Shown in pieces: positions 46,020 through 55,674 of a DNA stretch of 64,000 nt. A model generated the notes under the pieces. That model had not been told where the DNA came from. It worked only from the letters and a program-made list of their open reading frames with translations, and did no database searches. This DNA comes from Acinetobacter schindleri CIP 107287 (lineage in GTDB: Bacteria; Pseudomonadota; Gammaproteobacteria; Pseudomonadales; Moraxellaceae). Numbering within the stretch: position 1 is the first letter of the stretch; the number at the start of each line of letters is the position of its first letter. The stretch covers positions 1 through 64,000 of the forward strand of contig NZ_KB849579.1 of the NCBI RefSeq assembly GCF_000368625.1, written 5' to 3'. A program made the position numbers and the translations under genes.

Positions 46020-46658
46020 TTAGATCGTGTCTGGTTGCTGTGCAGGGTCAGCTTTTTGGAAAGCGTCTAACTGCATACAATGCTCATAAATCGAAACAAT
46101 TGTTGGGTAAGGCGTTAAATCTACCTTGAAGCGTTTTGCTGAATAGACTTGTGGAATTAAATACACATCTGCCAACGTTGCAGTATTGCCATAACAGAAG
46201 TTTTCACGTGTCGTATCTTGCTGTAACAGTTTTTCCAAAGCATCAAAGCCTTTAGAAATCCATTCACCACACCATGCCAATACTTGGGTTTCATCTTGCT
46301 CAAGATTGTTGCGCAGATACTCAAGCACACGCTTGTTATTGATTGGGTGAATATCACAACCTACGATCGCTGCCAGAGCACGAACCTTGGCTTTTTCAAA
46401 TGGACTTTTCGGAAGTAAAGCTACGTCTGGATATACTTCTTCTAACCATTCAATAATCGCTGGGCTTTGTGTCAGTAAACCTTGTTCAGTTTCCAGTACT
46501 GGCACCAAACCCTGAGGGTTCAGTGCTTTAAAATCTGCCTGATGATGCTGGTTTTTAGCCAGTGATACAGAAACCTGTTCGTAGCTTAAGCCTTTCAGGT
46601 TTAATGCAATTCTTAAACGGTGTGAGGTACCGCTGCGGAAGAAGCCATACAGTTTCAT
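46020..46658 (-). CDS. nagL: Maleylpyruvate isomerase (zeta-class GST)
   Basis: The 212-aa glutathione-S-transferase-fold protein starts MKLYGFFRSGTSHRLRIALN. It has the zeta-class SSCSWRVR-equivalent motif (RSGTSHRLR), the thioredoxin-fold NPQGLVPVLE and ITQSPAIIEWLEE-like segment, and the DIHPINNKRVL helix typical of maleylacetoacetate/maleylpyruvate isomerases. It isomerises maleylpyruvate to fumarylpyruvate using glutathione. Its start overlaps the hydroxylase stop by 4 nt. Confidence 0.88.
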   Translation of the reverse strand: MKLYGFFRSGTSHRLRIALNLKGLSYEQVSVSLAKNQHHQADFKALNPQGLVPVLETEQGLLTQSPAIIEWLEEVYPDVALLPKSPFEKAKVRALAAIVGCDIHPINNKRVLEYLRNNLEQDETQVLAWCGEWISKGFDALEKLLQQDTTRENFCYGNTATLADVYLIPQVYSAKRFKVDLTPYPTIVSIYEHCMQLDAFQKADPAQQPDTI

Positions 46659-47875
46659 GCTACTTTTCCTTGAAAGTGTTGTGCTGCAACCAGACAGTTT
46701 TCAACTTTCCAGCCATATAACCATTCCATCGCGTCATAGAAGCGTTCTGCTGAACGACCACGCCATAAGTCATTACGAATCAAACGCTGTACACCATGCG
46801 CATGGTAAAGCTTGCCCATCTCACGTGAAGACAACACAATACGCGCCGTACGTGAAATACGTGATTTTTGATACAAATCAAATGCCTGATGAATATCGTT
46901 ATTGCATACACGCAGTGCTTCACCCAAAGTCACCGCATCTTCAAGCGCCATACATGCACCTTGTGCCATATATTGGGTAGTAGGATGCGCAGCATCACCC
47001 AATAATGTAATTCGACCAAAGGTCCATTGTGAAATTGGTTCGCGGTCTGCTGTTGCCCAACGTTTCCAGCATTTTGGTAGTTCAATGAGTTGGCGTGCTT
47101 TCGGACAGATGCCTTCGAAGTAAGACAACACTTCCTCTTTGGAACCATCAGTTACGCCCCACTCTTCCTGCTGACGACTATGGAAGGTTACAACCACGTT
47201 GTACTCTTCACCGCCACGTAATGGGTAGTGCACAAGATGGCAGTTTGGACCAACCCAGATACTTGCCGCATTCCATTTCAGGTTGTCTGGGAACTCATTT
47301 TTAGGCACAACTGCACGATAAACCACATGACCTGTGACTAATGCTGGATCGCCAACCAAAGTTTCACGTACCACAGATTTCACACCATCTGCACCAATGA
47401 GTGCTTGACCAACATAGGTATTGCCGTGTTGATCAGTAATCGATACTTCATCTTCAGTTTGTGATACAGACTGGATACGGCAATCGGTAATCACTTCCAG
47501 ATCACCGACTTTCGCTGCACCTTCTACCAAAGAACCATGGATATCGGCACGGTGAATCACGGCATATGGATTTCCAAAGCGCTCACGGAAGTGTTCATCT
47601 GTTGGAATTTTACCAACCTGATACTCATCTAATGCATCGTGCATGACCATGTAATCGGTATATACAGCTTTACCACGTGCAATTTCACCAATGCCGAGTG
47701 CATCAAAAGCATGGAATGCATTTGGACCTAACTGAATGCCTGCACCAATCTCACCAATCTCAGGCGCTTGTTCAAATACTTTGACTTTGATGCCTTGTTT
47801 CGTCAGTGCCAATGCTGCTGCGAAACCACCGATACCGCCACCTGCGATTAAAATAGGACGTTGATCAATACTCAT
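46655..47875 (-). CDS. 3-hydroxybenzoate 6-hydroxylase (FAD monooxygenase)
   Basis: The 406-aa class A flavoprotein monooxygenase has the GxGxxG fold (ILIAGGGIGGFAAALAL, residues 8-24), the DG motif ALIGADGVKSVVR and the GD motif ITLLGDAAHPTTQYMAQGA. I take ATG 47873-47875 as the start (MSIDQRP) because a GGAAGGA site precedes it; a longer frame uses TTG. Position between gentisate dioxygenase and the isomerase indicates conversion of 3-hydroxybenzoate to gentisate. Salicylate 5-hydroxylases are multi-component, so they do not fit. Confidence 0.87.
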   Translation of the reverse strand: MSIDQRPILIAGGGIGGFAAALALTKQGIKVKVFEQAPEIGEIGAGIQLGPNAFHAFDALGIGEIARGKAVYTDYMVMHDALDEYQVGKIPTDEHFRERFGNPYAVIHRADIHGSLVEGAAKVGDLEVITDCRIQSVSQTEDEVSITDQHGNTYVGQALIGADGVKSVVRETLVGDPALVTGHVVYRAVVPKNEFPDNLKWNAASIWVGPNCHLVHYPLRGGEEYNVVVTFHSRQQEEWGVTDGSKEEVLSYFEGICPKARQLIELPKCWKRWATADREPISQWTFGRITLLGDAAHPTTQYMAQGACMALEDAVTLGEALRVCNNDIHQAFDLYQKSRISRTARIVLSSREMGKLYHAHGVQRLIRNDLWRGRSAERFYDAMEWLYGWKVENCLVAAQHFQGKVA

Positions 47876-47896
47876 GTCGATTCCTTCCAAATACGT

Positions 47897-48934
47897 TTAG
47901 ATGCGTGCGCGTGTCGAATAAAGACCTAACTTTTTCTGTAAAGGTGCTTCATCGGCAACAAAGATGTAACAAGGCTCATCACCGTTATTGATTAAATCAA
48001 TTTGTGCAAAACAAGGTGCACATGCGGTATCTGAACGGGACAGTTCGTGGCTATATTCATTGATATCGATCTGCATTTGACCTTCAATCACATGGAATAC
48101 TTGAGCTGCTGAACGGCGTTCCAGCTGTACCACTTCATTCGGTGCTAAACGGATTGCCGAGTAGCCAATAATTTTTTGACAGTCTTCCCCAGTTTCCGGG
48201 TTTACATAACTGATTTGCGCTGGTCCTTGATGGCTTGAGTCATTAGCAAGATCATCAAGTACCTGTTTGACGTCTTTCCATGAATAACGCAGCAATGGAT
48301 AGCCAGAGTTTTCACGAACAAAATGCACGCTTGGCACAATGCCTTTACCATAGTGATGGCTACGGTCGGTACCTTTGACCTCCTGAACATCACCGCCTTC
48401 TACAAAAGAGGCTTCCATGTAATACACCAGTGGAAGATCAAGCACATCTAGCCAGATCACTGGTTCGTCACCGTCATGACCATGCTCATGCCATAAACCT
48501 GATGGAGTTAGGATCAGGTCACCATGCTCCATCATGCATTTTTGACCTTCGACTGTCGTATAGGCACCCGTACCTTCCACAATCAGGCGGACTGCATTTG
48601 GTGTATGACGATGTGACGGCGCCCATTCATTTGGTAAGAGCAATTGCATGCCCAGATAAATAGAAGAGGTCGCTTTCATGTTTTCCAGGCCATGACCTGG
48701 ATTTGCCAAAACCAGTACACGACGCTCAGCTTTTTCAATCGGGGTTAACTCACCCGCTTGTAGCAATAAAGGCTTAATGTCCTTAAAGTGCCAAGCGGTG
48801 ACTTGAGTCTGAGGAATCGGTTGAAGCGGTGGTAATACATTACGGAGACTTGGCCAAAGTGGGACAAGATTCGAGTCAGTCAAATTTGAGACATACTCTT
48901 TCGGTAAATCTTCTAATGTTGCGAGTTGTTCCAT
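47897..48934 (-). CDS. Gentisate 1,2-dioxygenase
   Basis: The 345-aa bicupin has an iron-binding histidine cluster in the first cupin (PSHRHTPNAVRLIVEGTG, and later LWHEHGHDGDEPVIWLD) and a second cupin that looks less conserved. This is the expected pattern for ring-cleaving gentisate dioxygenases, which open gentisate to maleylpyruvate. It is the first gene of the catabolic operon, with an AGAGG ribosome-binding site and a perfect 9-bp dyad 23 bp upstream of the start codon. Confidence 0.92.
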   Translation of the reverse strand: MEQLATLEDLPKEYVSNLTDSNLVPLWPSLRNVLPPLQPIPQTQVTAWHFKDIKPLLLQAGELTPIEKAERRVLVLANPGHGLENMKATSSIYLGMQLLLPNEWAPSHRHTPNAVRLIVEGTGAYTTVEGQKCMMEHGDLILTPSGLWHEHGHDGDEPVIWLDVLDLPLVYYMEASFVEGGDVQEVKGTDRSHHYGKGIVPSVHFVRENSGYPLLRYSWKDVKQVLDDLANDSSHQGPAQISYVNPETGEDCQKIIGYSAIRLAPNEVVQLERRSAAQVFHVIEGQMQIDINEYSHELSRSDTACAPCFAQIDLINNGDEPCYIFVADEAPLQKKLGLYSTRARI

Positions 48935-48956
48935 CAGCGAGCCTCTTTATATTCAA

Positions 48957-48981
48957 AAGCAATTTCGATGCAAAATTGCTT
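48957..48981. promoter_or_regulatory. Perfect dyad AAGCAATTT-N7-AAATTGCTT upstream of gentisate dioxygenase
   Basis: A 25-bp inverted repeat with 9-bp arms lies 23 bp before the dioxygenase start, in the 150-bp space shared with the divergent LysR gene. Size and position suit an operator, but it is closer to the start codon than a usual LysR activation site. Confidence 0.5.
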
Positions 48982-49084
48982 AACCACCCTATGTTTTCGG
49001 CCAATTTATCAACCAAAAAAACTTGTATACATATGCAGAAATGAATAGGCTGTATTGATAAAATCAATACAGCTGATTAAAACG

Positions 49085-49984
49085 ATGGATATTGATTCGC
49101 GACTTATACAAATTTTTTATGAGATTTATCGCCATAAAAGTGTGTCGAAGGCAGCTGCTGCTTTAGGTACGGGACAGTCGACTTTAAGTATCGGTTTAAA
49201 TAAATTGCGCGAGCATTTTAATAATCCATTATTCGTCCGTGTGGGCAATAGCATGGAGCCTACTGATCTCGCCAAGGATATTTTTCCGATTACGGTAGAA
49301 TTTCTTGAAAAGCTGAAGTCAATCAATCAGTACAATATTGATTTTGATCCTAAAAAATCGAATTATGAGTTTAAAATCAGCATGACCGATATCAGTCATC
49401 TGGTATTACTCCCAACCTTGATCAATTACTTGAGAGAACATGCACCTAATATCTCTCTGAGTATTGTCCCCATTGATAAAGATACTCCGGCAAAAATGGC
49501 AAACGGCCAAATCGATCTGGCGATTGGATTTTTGCCCCATCTAGAAGCAGGCTTCTATCAACAAACGCTCTTTAAACAAGAATATACCGTGATCTGTAGC
49601 CCCTACCATCCACGCCTGATTAAGGATAGCTTGACCGCTGAAGAATATAGCCAGGAACTGCATATCGTGATTCGAGCCACGGGTGGACATTACATTATTG
49701 AAAATGAACTACGTAAACGCGGGGTAAATCGTAATATTCTGATGCGCTTACCGGGTTATTTGGGTGTTGGTCCAATTATTAAAAATACAGATGCCATTGC
49801 GACAGTCCCTCATTATTTAAGCCGTTTTTTACAATCCCGTGGTGATATTAAAATCTTAAGACCGCCTTATTCTTTCCCTCAATACAATGTCAAACAGCAT
49901 TGGCATGAACGTTCACACAGCAACCCGAACGTAGAATGGTTACGTAAGGTCTGTTTTGAGCTGTTTTCTGAATATGGTCAGTAA
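49085..49984 (+). CDS. LysR-family regulator of the gentisate operon
   Basis: The 299-aa protein starts MDIDSRLIQIFYEIYRHKSVSKAA with an N-terminal winged helix (ALGTGQSTLSIGLNKLREHF), then the effector-binding domain. The frame continues upstream to 49055, but the ATG at 49085 gives the standard LysR N-terminus. It is divergent from gentisate dioxygenase, the usual arrangement for its regulator. The inducer is probably gentisate or 3-hydroxybenzoate. Confidence 0.87.
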   Translation: MDIDSRLIQIFYEIYRHKSVSKAAAALGTGQSTLSIGLNKLREHFNNPLFVRVGNSMEPTDLAKDIFPITVEFLEKLKSINQYNIDFDPKKSNYEFKISMTDISHLVLLPTLINYLREHAPNISLSIVPIDKDTPAKMANGQIDLAIGFLPHLEAGFYQQTLFKQEYTVICSPYHPRLIKDSLTAEEYSQELHIVIRATGGHYIIENELRKRGVNRNILMRLPGYLGVGPIIKNTDAIATVPHYLSRFLQSRGDIKILRPPYSFPQYNVKQHWHERSHSNPNVEWLRKVCFELFSEYGQ

Positions 49985-50383
49985 ACGCTTGAGTCAAATA
50001 GAGGGTTTAAACTAAAACTTATATAAAGGAAACTTGATTATATAGACGAGAAAAAACCTTCTCTATTTATACATTTTTTCGATAAGTGATAAAGTAATTT
50101 TAGATCAATAGAAATCTTTATTAAAAATTAACAATAGACTAAAGTTTAAAAGTTTTAGGCCTATTTTTGCATCCATTTCAGCCTGTTTTGCTTAAAAGCA
50201 AATCGGGATCTCAGTATCTACTTGTAGAAAATTACAAGTTTTACTCCCATTCATTCAATTTTGCTGAGCACTTTATCTGTTAAATTTAGGTGATCAGTTC
50301 TTCGATCAAAAGTGTTGTTTTTATTTGACGCTAGTGTAGAAATATCTAAATATAAAATCCGAACAAGAAGTTAAGAGAAAATA
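49985..50383. other. Intergenic region without recognised feature
   Basis: About 400 bp between the LysR gene and the hydrolase. It should contain the hydrolase promoter. I see no terminator hairpin of quality, no RNA gene and no coding frame. Confidence 0.5.
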
Positions 50384-51349
50384 ATGACAACAAAGATAGA
50401 GGTAAATTATCAACCCGATATTTTAGGGGCTGGCTATGAACAGGTCACCTTAGATCTTCCGAATGATTATGAAGGTCAGGTGGTGGCGACCCTCGTTCGC
50501 AAGAAAGCCGCTAAACCGACTAAAAAGGCGGTGCTATATATCCACGGTTTTATCGACTATTTTTTCCAGACTGAAATGGCAGAGCGTTTCAATGAGCAGG
50601 GTTTTGACTTTTATGCGCTGGACCTACGTAAATATGGCCGCTCCTATTTGCCGCATCAGAAGTACTATAACGTTCATAGCCTGTCAGAATATGATGCAGA
50701 AATTACTCAGGCACTGGATATTATCGGTCAGGAAAGTCATGACGCCGTGCTGCTTTGCGGACATTCAACGGGGGGCTTAACCACAACCTTGTATGCAGCA
50801 CATCATCCTGATCATCCCCTGATTAAAGCGCTCTGGGCAAACAGTCCCTTTTATGATTTCAATATGAGCCGTCTGGAAAAGAAATTTGCCATTCCTCGAA
50901 TGGCAGCAATGGGCAAACGTTTTCCAAACTTGCTGTTCCCAAGTCGTCTTAATAAGTGGTATGTCCCGAGTTTGCACGCCAGCCATCATGGTGAATGGAA
51001 CTTTAACCTCGAATGGAAAAAAGTCCGTTATCCCATGGTGCGTTTGAGCTTTGTACATGCCATTCATGAGGCGCAAAAAGAACTGCATCAAGGTCTTCAG
51101 TTAAGCATTCCTGTCCTGATCATGCATTCGCATCAGACGACTTATCCACGAAAATTTAATCGTCATGCACAAAGCAGCGATGTGATTCTGGAAGTGCAGG
51201 ATATGATTCAGCATGCCAGCAAAATATCGGGCGATGTCACCTTGTGCGAAATTCATAATGGCTTGCATGACCTGGTCCTGTCAGAAAAAGCGGTACGGGA
51301 ACAGGTCTATCAACAGCTGTTTGAATGGTTACAGACCAAAGGACTTTGA
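50384..51349 (+). CDS. Alpha/beta hydrolase, lysophospholipase/monoacylglycerol-lipase type
   Basis: The 321-aa protein has the alpha/beta hydrolase core: oxyanion region YIHGFIDYFFQ, nucleophile elbow LCGHSTGGLTTTLYAAH (Ser about residue 128), and catalytic His in NGLHDLVLS (about residue 291). The RKYGRS segment is common to the Hydrolase_4 group. No signal peptide is seen, so it is cytoplasmic. The substrate is probably an ester lipid but is unassigned. It stands alone between two intergenic regions. Confidence 0.82.
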   Translation: MTTKIEVNYQPDILGAGYEQVTLDLPNDYEGQVVATLVRKKAAKPTKKAVLYIHGFIDYFFQTEMAERFNEQGFDFYALDLRKYGRSYLPHQKYYNVHSLSEYDAEITQALDIIGQESHDAVLLCGHSTGGLTTTLYAAHHPDHPLIKALWANSPFYDFNMSRLEKKFAIPRMAAMGKRFPNLLFPSRLNKWYVPSLHASHHGEWNFNLEWKKVRYPMVRLSFVHAIHEAQKELHQGLQLSIPVLIMHSHQTTYPRKFNRHAQSSDVILEVQDMIQHASKISGDVTLCEIHNGLHDLVLSEKAVREQVYQQLFEWLQTKGL

Positions 51350-51718
51350 CCAGGTCATAACCCTCATTATTGGCAAGATAGCGGGAAGGAAAATGATAAA
51401 TCACCTTCCCCAAAATTTGCTCAAAGATTTTTCATCAAGCAGGTATTAATTGTTATTTTTTAGCAAGCCTATATGTGCGAAATATCATGTTTTAACGCCT
51501 TAAAAATTTAATCTTTATAGGCTAATAATTTGATTTTTATTAAAAATAAGGAAATCTTCTTATCCCCGCTTTGTTACCTTTTGTAGCACGCTTGTAAACC
51601 CTCGACATAGCGTCAGATTTGCTCTTTATATTAGCTATAACTATTCATTCCAAGATGAGACTTCGTCTCTCACCCTTATTTCTCTCACAGCTATAACAAC
51701 CAATGAAAGGACAAGAAT
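51350..51718. other. Intergenic region upstream of the aldehyde dehydrogenase
   Basis: About 370 bp. The only structure I noticed is a short GAGAC-TTC-GTCTC dyad at 51657-51669, roughly 50 bp before the dehydrogenase start. No coding frame or RNA gene is visible, and I see no sigma-54 promoter consensus. Confidence 0.45.
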
Positions 51719-53230
51719 ATGCGCTATGCAGATCCAAATACTGACGGTTCAAAAATTCAATTTAAAGCACAATACGAAAACTTTATTGGCGGTAAATGGG
51801 TGCCGCCAGTCAAAGGTGAATACTTTGATAATATTTCCCCAGTCGATGGTAAAGTTTTTACCAGAGCACCACGCTCCAGTGTCGAAGATATTGAACTTGC
51901 ACTCGATGCCGCCCATGCTGCCAAAGCACAGTGGAATAGCTCATCACCGACCACACGTTCAAATATCCTGCTCAAGATTGCCGATCGTCTAGAGGAAAAT
52001 CTGGAATTGCTCGCGGTGGCAGAAACCTGGGACAACGGTAAACCGATTCGTGAAACCCTAAATGCGGATATTCCATTATGTATCGACCACTTCCGTTATT
52101 TTGCTGGTTGTATTCGCGCGCAAGAAGGCGGCATTTCAGAAATTGACGAAGACACCATCGCCTATCATTTCCATGAACCCCTCGGCGTTGTCGGTCAAAT
52201 AATTCCCTGGAACTTCCCAATTCTCATGGCCGCATGGAAACTGGCTCCGGCTTTAGCTGCCGGTAACTGTATTGTGCTGAAACCAGCAGAACAAACCCCT
52301 GTCAGTATTTTAGTGTTGGTTGAACTGATTCAGGATCTTTTACCACCTGGTGTACTGAATATTGTTAATGGCTATGGCGTTGAGGTCGGTCGTCCACTGG
52401 CGACCAACCCTCGTATCGCAAAAATTGCCTTTACCGGTTCAACCGCAGTCGGCCAGCTGATTATGCAATATGCGACTGAAAATATTATTCCTGTGACCTT
52501 GGAACTGGGCGGTAAATCACCAAACCTGTTCTTTGCAGATGTGATGGATCAAGAGGATGAATACCTAGATAAAGCCCTGGAAGGTTTTACCATGTTTGCC
52601 CTCAACCAGGGAGAAATCTGTACCTGCCCTTCACGTGCACTGGTACAGGAAAGTATTGCTGACAAATTCCTGGAACGTGCAGTTGAGCGTGTCAAGCGCA
52701 TTAAGACCGGTCATCCACTGGATACCGACACAATGATTGGCGCACAGGCATCGCAAGAACAGCAAGATAAGATCTTGGGTTGTATCGCCACAGGTCGTGA
52801 AGAAGGTGCTCAGGTCTTAACAGGTGGTGAAGCACGCCATGAAGTAGGTCAAGGCTTCTATATTGAACCGACCATTTTTAAAGGCACCAATGACATGAAA
52901 ACCTTCCAGGAAGAAATTTTTGGACCGGTGCTTGCGGTCACCACCTTTAAAGACTTTGATGATGCCATTAAAATTGCCAATGACACCATTTATGGCTTAG
53001 GTGCGGGTGTCTGGTCGCGTTCAGCCCATACCTCCTATCGTGCCGGCCGTGCGATTCAGGCAGGTCGCGTCTGGACCAACTGTTATCACATTTACCCTGC
53101 CCATGCGGCATTTGGTGGTTATAAAAAATCAGGGATTGGACGCGAGAACCACAAAATGATGCTCGATCATTATCAACAAACCAAAAACTTGCTTGTCAGC
53201 TACTCGACCAAACCAGCAGGTTTCTTCTAA
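51719..53230 (+). CDS. NAD-dependent aldehyde dehydrogenase (acetaldehyde type, ExaC/AcoD-like)
   Basis: The 503-aa protein has the ALDH fold with [21 protein letters not shown], the glycine motif [10 protein letters not shown], the general base in LELGGKSPN (Glu about residue 260) and the nucleophile in [11 protein letters not shown] (Cys about residue 301). The closest type I know is the acetaldehyde dehydrogenase group that oxidises short aldehydes to acids ([14 protein letters not shown], and [20 protein letters not shown] at the end). It could take up acetaldehyde from the amino-alcohol pathway at 12-17 kb, although the two are far apart. A rho-independent terminator follows. Confidence 0.87.
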   Translation: MRYADPNTDGSKIQFKAQYENFIGGKWVPPVKGEYFDNISPVDGKVFTRAPRSSVEDIELALDAAHAAKAQWNSSSPTTRSNILLKIADRLEENLELLAVAETWDNGKPIRETLNADIPLCIDHFRYFAGCIRAQEGGISEIDEDTIAYHFHEPLGVVGQIIPWNFPILMAAWKLAPALAAGNCIVLKPAEQTPVSILVLVELIQDLLPPGVLNIVNGYGVEVGRPLATNPRIAKIAFTGSTAVGQLIMQYATENIIPVTLELGGKSPNLFFADVMDQEDEYLDKALEGFTMFALNQGEICTCPSRALVQESIADKFLERAVERVKRIKTGHPLDTDTMIGAQASQEQQDKILGCIATGREEGAQVLTGGEARHEVGQGFYIEPTIFKGTNDMKTFQEEIFGPVLAVTTFKDFDDAIKIANDTIYGLGAGVWSRSAHTSYRAGRAIQAGRVWTNCYHIYPAHAAFGGYKKSGIGRENHKMMLDHYQQTKNLLVSYSTKPAGFF

Positions 53231-53243
53231 TTCCTCTCTAAGC

Positions 53244-53270
53244 AAAAGCGAACTTCGGTTCGCTTTTTTA
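53244..53270 (+). terminator. Rho-independent terminator of the aldehyde dehydrogenase gene
   Basis: A 10-bp stem AAAAGCGAAC/GTTCGCTTTT with a stable TTCG tetraloop runs into T6. Confidence 0.95.
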
Positions 53271-53590
53271 TTGACTTGGTAATTTTATCTTAAACAGAAA
53301 AATAACCGTCCCTCTATCCCAATAAAATCATAAAGCTATCCAAAACAAGTATATATATCCCTCTATGATAAGCATTGATTTTTTTAATATTTTCAATTGG
53401 ATAAAAAAAATACAAAAATTAAAAACTTCCATATAAAGTCGGCTTTCTTTGCCGAAAAAGACTGTGTATAACAATGTTCAGTTTAGGGAAATCAATAAGC
53501 ATAGGCAAAATTGCTCAAAAAGCGTTAGACTATGCAACCAATAATGTCATGATTCGGTCTGAACAAGATCAAAAAAGAAGGTGAAGGTTG
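53271..53590. other. Intergenic region upstream of ribB, no FMN riboswitch seen
   Basis: About 320 bp, AT-rich in its first half. I looked for the conserved FMN-element blocks expected upstream of some ribB genes and did not find them. A short hairpin-prone piece (AGTCGGC...GCCGAAAAAGACT, 53437-53463) is the only structure. Confidence 0.5.
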
Positions 53591-54706
53591 ATGCCGCTCA
53601 ATACAGTTGAAGAGCTTGTAGCAGATATCCGTGCAGGAAAAATGGTCATCCTGATGGATGATGAAGATCGTGAAAATGAAGGCGATTTAGTCATTGCTGC
53701 CACGCACGTGCGTCCTGAAGACATCAACTTTATGATCACCCATGCTCGTGGTTTAGTGTGTCTGACTTTAAGTAAAGAACGTTGCCAACAGTTGAATCTT
53801 CCATTGATGGTGGATGCTAATGGTGCTCAACACGGGACCAACTTCACGTTATCGATTGAAGCAGCTGAAGGTATTTCTACCGGTATTTCACCTGCAGAGC
53901 GTGCGCATACCATTCAAACCGCTGTGGCAGCTCATGCTAAACCTACAGACATCGTACAGCCTGGTCATATCTTCCCATTGATGGCACAGCCAGGTGGTGT
54001 CCTGCACCGTGCAGGTCATACCGAAGCAGGCTGTGACTTATCGCGTCTTGCAGGTTTAGAGCCAGCATCGGTCATTTGTGAAATCATCAATGAAGATGGC
54101 ACAATGGCACGTCGTCCAGACCTTGAAGTCTTTGCTGAAAAACACGGCTTGAAAATTGGTACGATTGCTGACTTGATTCATTATCGCATGACCAATGAGC
54201 AGACGGTTGAACGTTTAGATCAGCAAACAATTGATACCGAATACGGTACCTTTGATCTGTATCGTTACCGTGAATTAGGTAACCCGGATATTCATGTAGC
54301 ACTAGTCAAAGGCGAGCCGAAAGAAGGCGTAACGACTGTACGTGTCCACGGCTTTAACCCGACACGGGACCTATTAAAACTGAATAAACAGGACGGCGAA
54401 CCGGCTTGGAATTTAGACAAGGCACTTAAAGAAATTGCAAGCAGTGATCGTGGTGTCCTGGTCTGGATTGGTCAACGTCATTTACAAGATCTAGGTCCTG
54501 CGCTTGATACTTTAAAAGCACCCAAAAATGTGAAATCCAATGCTGCACTGTCGCAGCAGTATCAAACGATTGGTGTCGGTGCACAAATTTTGCGTGATCT
54601 AGGCGTAGAAAAAATGAAACTGCTGAGTTCACCATTACGCTTTAATGCATTGTCAGGTTTTAATTTAGAAGTGGTGGAATACATCACCGCACAACACACA
54701 TCTTAA
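53591..54706 (+). CDS. ribB: 3,4-dihydroxy-2-butanone 4-phosphate synthase with degenerate GTP cyclohydrolase II-like domain
   Basis: The N-terminal half (about residues 1-200) is a complete Rib[28 protein letters not shown] and PAAVICEI-like EPASVICEI. It makes the four-carbon precursor of riboflavin. The C-terminal half has the RibA fold outline, but I cannot find the three zinc-binding cysteines of GTP cyclohydrolase II. It is therefore probably not a cyclohydrolase, and a separate ribA is expected. I use ATG 53591 instead of the TTG three bases before it. It starts a run ribB-ribH-nusB. Confidence 0.9.
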   Translation: MPLNTVEELVADIRAGKMVILMDDEDRENEGDLVIAATHVRPEDINFMITHARGLVCLTLSKERCQQLNLPLMVDANGAQHGTNFTLSIEAAEGISTGISPAERAHTIQTAVAAHAKPTDIVQPGHIFPLMAQPGGVLHRAGHTEAGCDLSRLAGLEPASVICEIINEDGTMARRPDLEVFAEKHGLKIGTIADLIHYRMTNEQTVERLDQQTIDTEYGTFDLYRYRELGNPDIHVALVKGEPKEGVTTVRVHGFNPTRDLLKLNKQDGEPAWNLDKALKEIASSDRGVLVWIGQRHLQDLGPALDTLKAPKNVKSNAALSQQYQTIGVGAQILRDLGVEKMKLLSSPLRFNALSGFNLEVVEYITAQHTS

Positions 54707-54725
54707 GATAAGAATCGAGGTTATT

Positions 54726-55196
54726 ATGGCTGTTCGCCGTATTGAAGGTATGTTACATCTCGCGAACGAAGACCGTTATGCGATTTTAGTTGGTCGTTTT
54801 AATAGCTTTGTTGTTGAACATCTGTTAGAAGGTGCCGTTGATACATTGAAACGCCATGGTGTATCAGAGGATAATATCACGGTCGTTCATGCACCTGGTG
54901 CCTGGGAACTTCCAATCGTTGCAAAAAAATTAGCAGCGACTGGTAATTTCGATGCCATCATTGCCTTGGGCGCTGTGATTCGTGGTAGCACACCGCACTT
55001 CGATTTCGTGGCAGGTGAATGTGCCAAAGGTTTAGGCGTAGTTGGTCTGGACGCTGGTCTTCCTGTCATTAATGGCGTACTCACTACGGATAGTATTGAA
55101 CAAGCGATTGAACGCTCTGGAACAAAAGCAGGCAATAAAGGTAGTGAAGCTGCCTTGACTGCGATTGAAATGGTTAACTTGTTAAAGGCTATTTAA
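54726..55196 (+). CDS. ribH: 6,7-dimethyl-8-ribityllumazine synthase
   Basis: The 156-aa protein has the family signature [20 protein letters not shown], then [26 protein letters not shown] (catalytic His) and [15 protein letters not shown]. It joins the RibB and pyrimidine branches in riboflavin synthesis and assembles as an icosahedral or pentameric shell. It lies 19 nt after ribB and 4 nt before nusB, a very common bacterial order. Confidence 0.96.
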   Translation: MAVRRIEGMLHLANEDRYAILVGRFNSFVVEHLLEGAVDTLKRHGVSEDNITVVHAPGAWELPIVAKKLAATGNFDAIIALGAVIRGSTPHFDFVAGECAKGLGVVGLDAGLPVINGVLTTDSIEQAIERSGTKAGNKGSEAALTAIEMVNLLKAI

Positions 55197-55200
55197 GGCT

Positions 55201-55650
55201 ATGTCGCAAACACTTCAAGCAACTTATGCTGCAAAACGTAAAGCACGTCGTTTTGCTGTACAAGGAATTTATGAATGGCAAATGAGCCACAACCCTGTGC
55301 ATGAGATTGAAGCACGTACACGTGTGGACAATGCCATGCACAAAGTGGATCTTGGCTATTATCATGAATTGTTGACTCAAGTGGTTGCCAATCATGAAGC
55401 ATTGGATGCTTTGCTTATCCCTGTGCTGGATCGCGAACTTTCTGCACTTGACGGTGTAGAACTCGCAACACTTCGTTTAGGTGCGTATGAGCTCAAAGAA
55501 CATCTTGAGATTCCATATCGTGTCGTTTTAGACGAAGCAATCGAGTTAGCTAAACATTTTGGCGGTGCAGACAGCCATAAATACATCAACGGTGTATTAG
55601 ATCGTTTAGCGACAACTTTACGTGCAGCAGAAAAACAACAAGCAAACTAA
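55201..55650 (+). CDS. nusB: Transcription antitermination factor NusB
   Basis: The 149-aa all-helical protein has the RNA-binding arginine-rich N-terminus ([19 protein letters not shown]) and the family C-terminal block [32 protein letters not shown]. It works with NusE (S10) in ribosomal-RNA antitermination. It is part of the ribH-nusB-thiL-pgpA operon. Confidence 0.96.
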   Translation: MSQTLQATYAAKRKARRFAVQGIYEWQMSHNPVHEIEARTRVDNAMHKVDLGYYHELLTQVVANHEALDALLIPVLDRELSALDGVELATLRLGAYELKEHLEIPYRVVLDEAIELAKHFGGADSHKYINGVLDRLATTLRAAEKQQAN

Positions 55651-55674
55651 GTTTTTTTTAAGTAGATTTGTTGT

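Noticed and set aside
53271..53590. An FMN riboswitch upstream of ribB
   Set aside because: The conserved sequence blocks of the FMN element could not be found.
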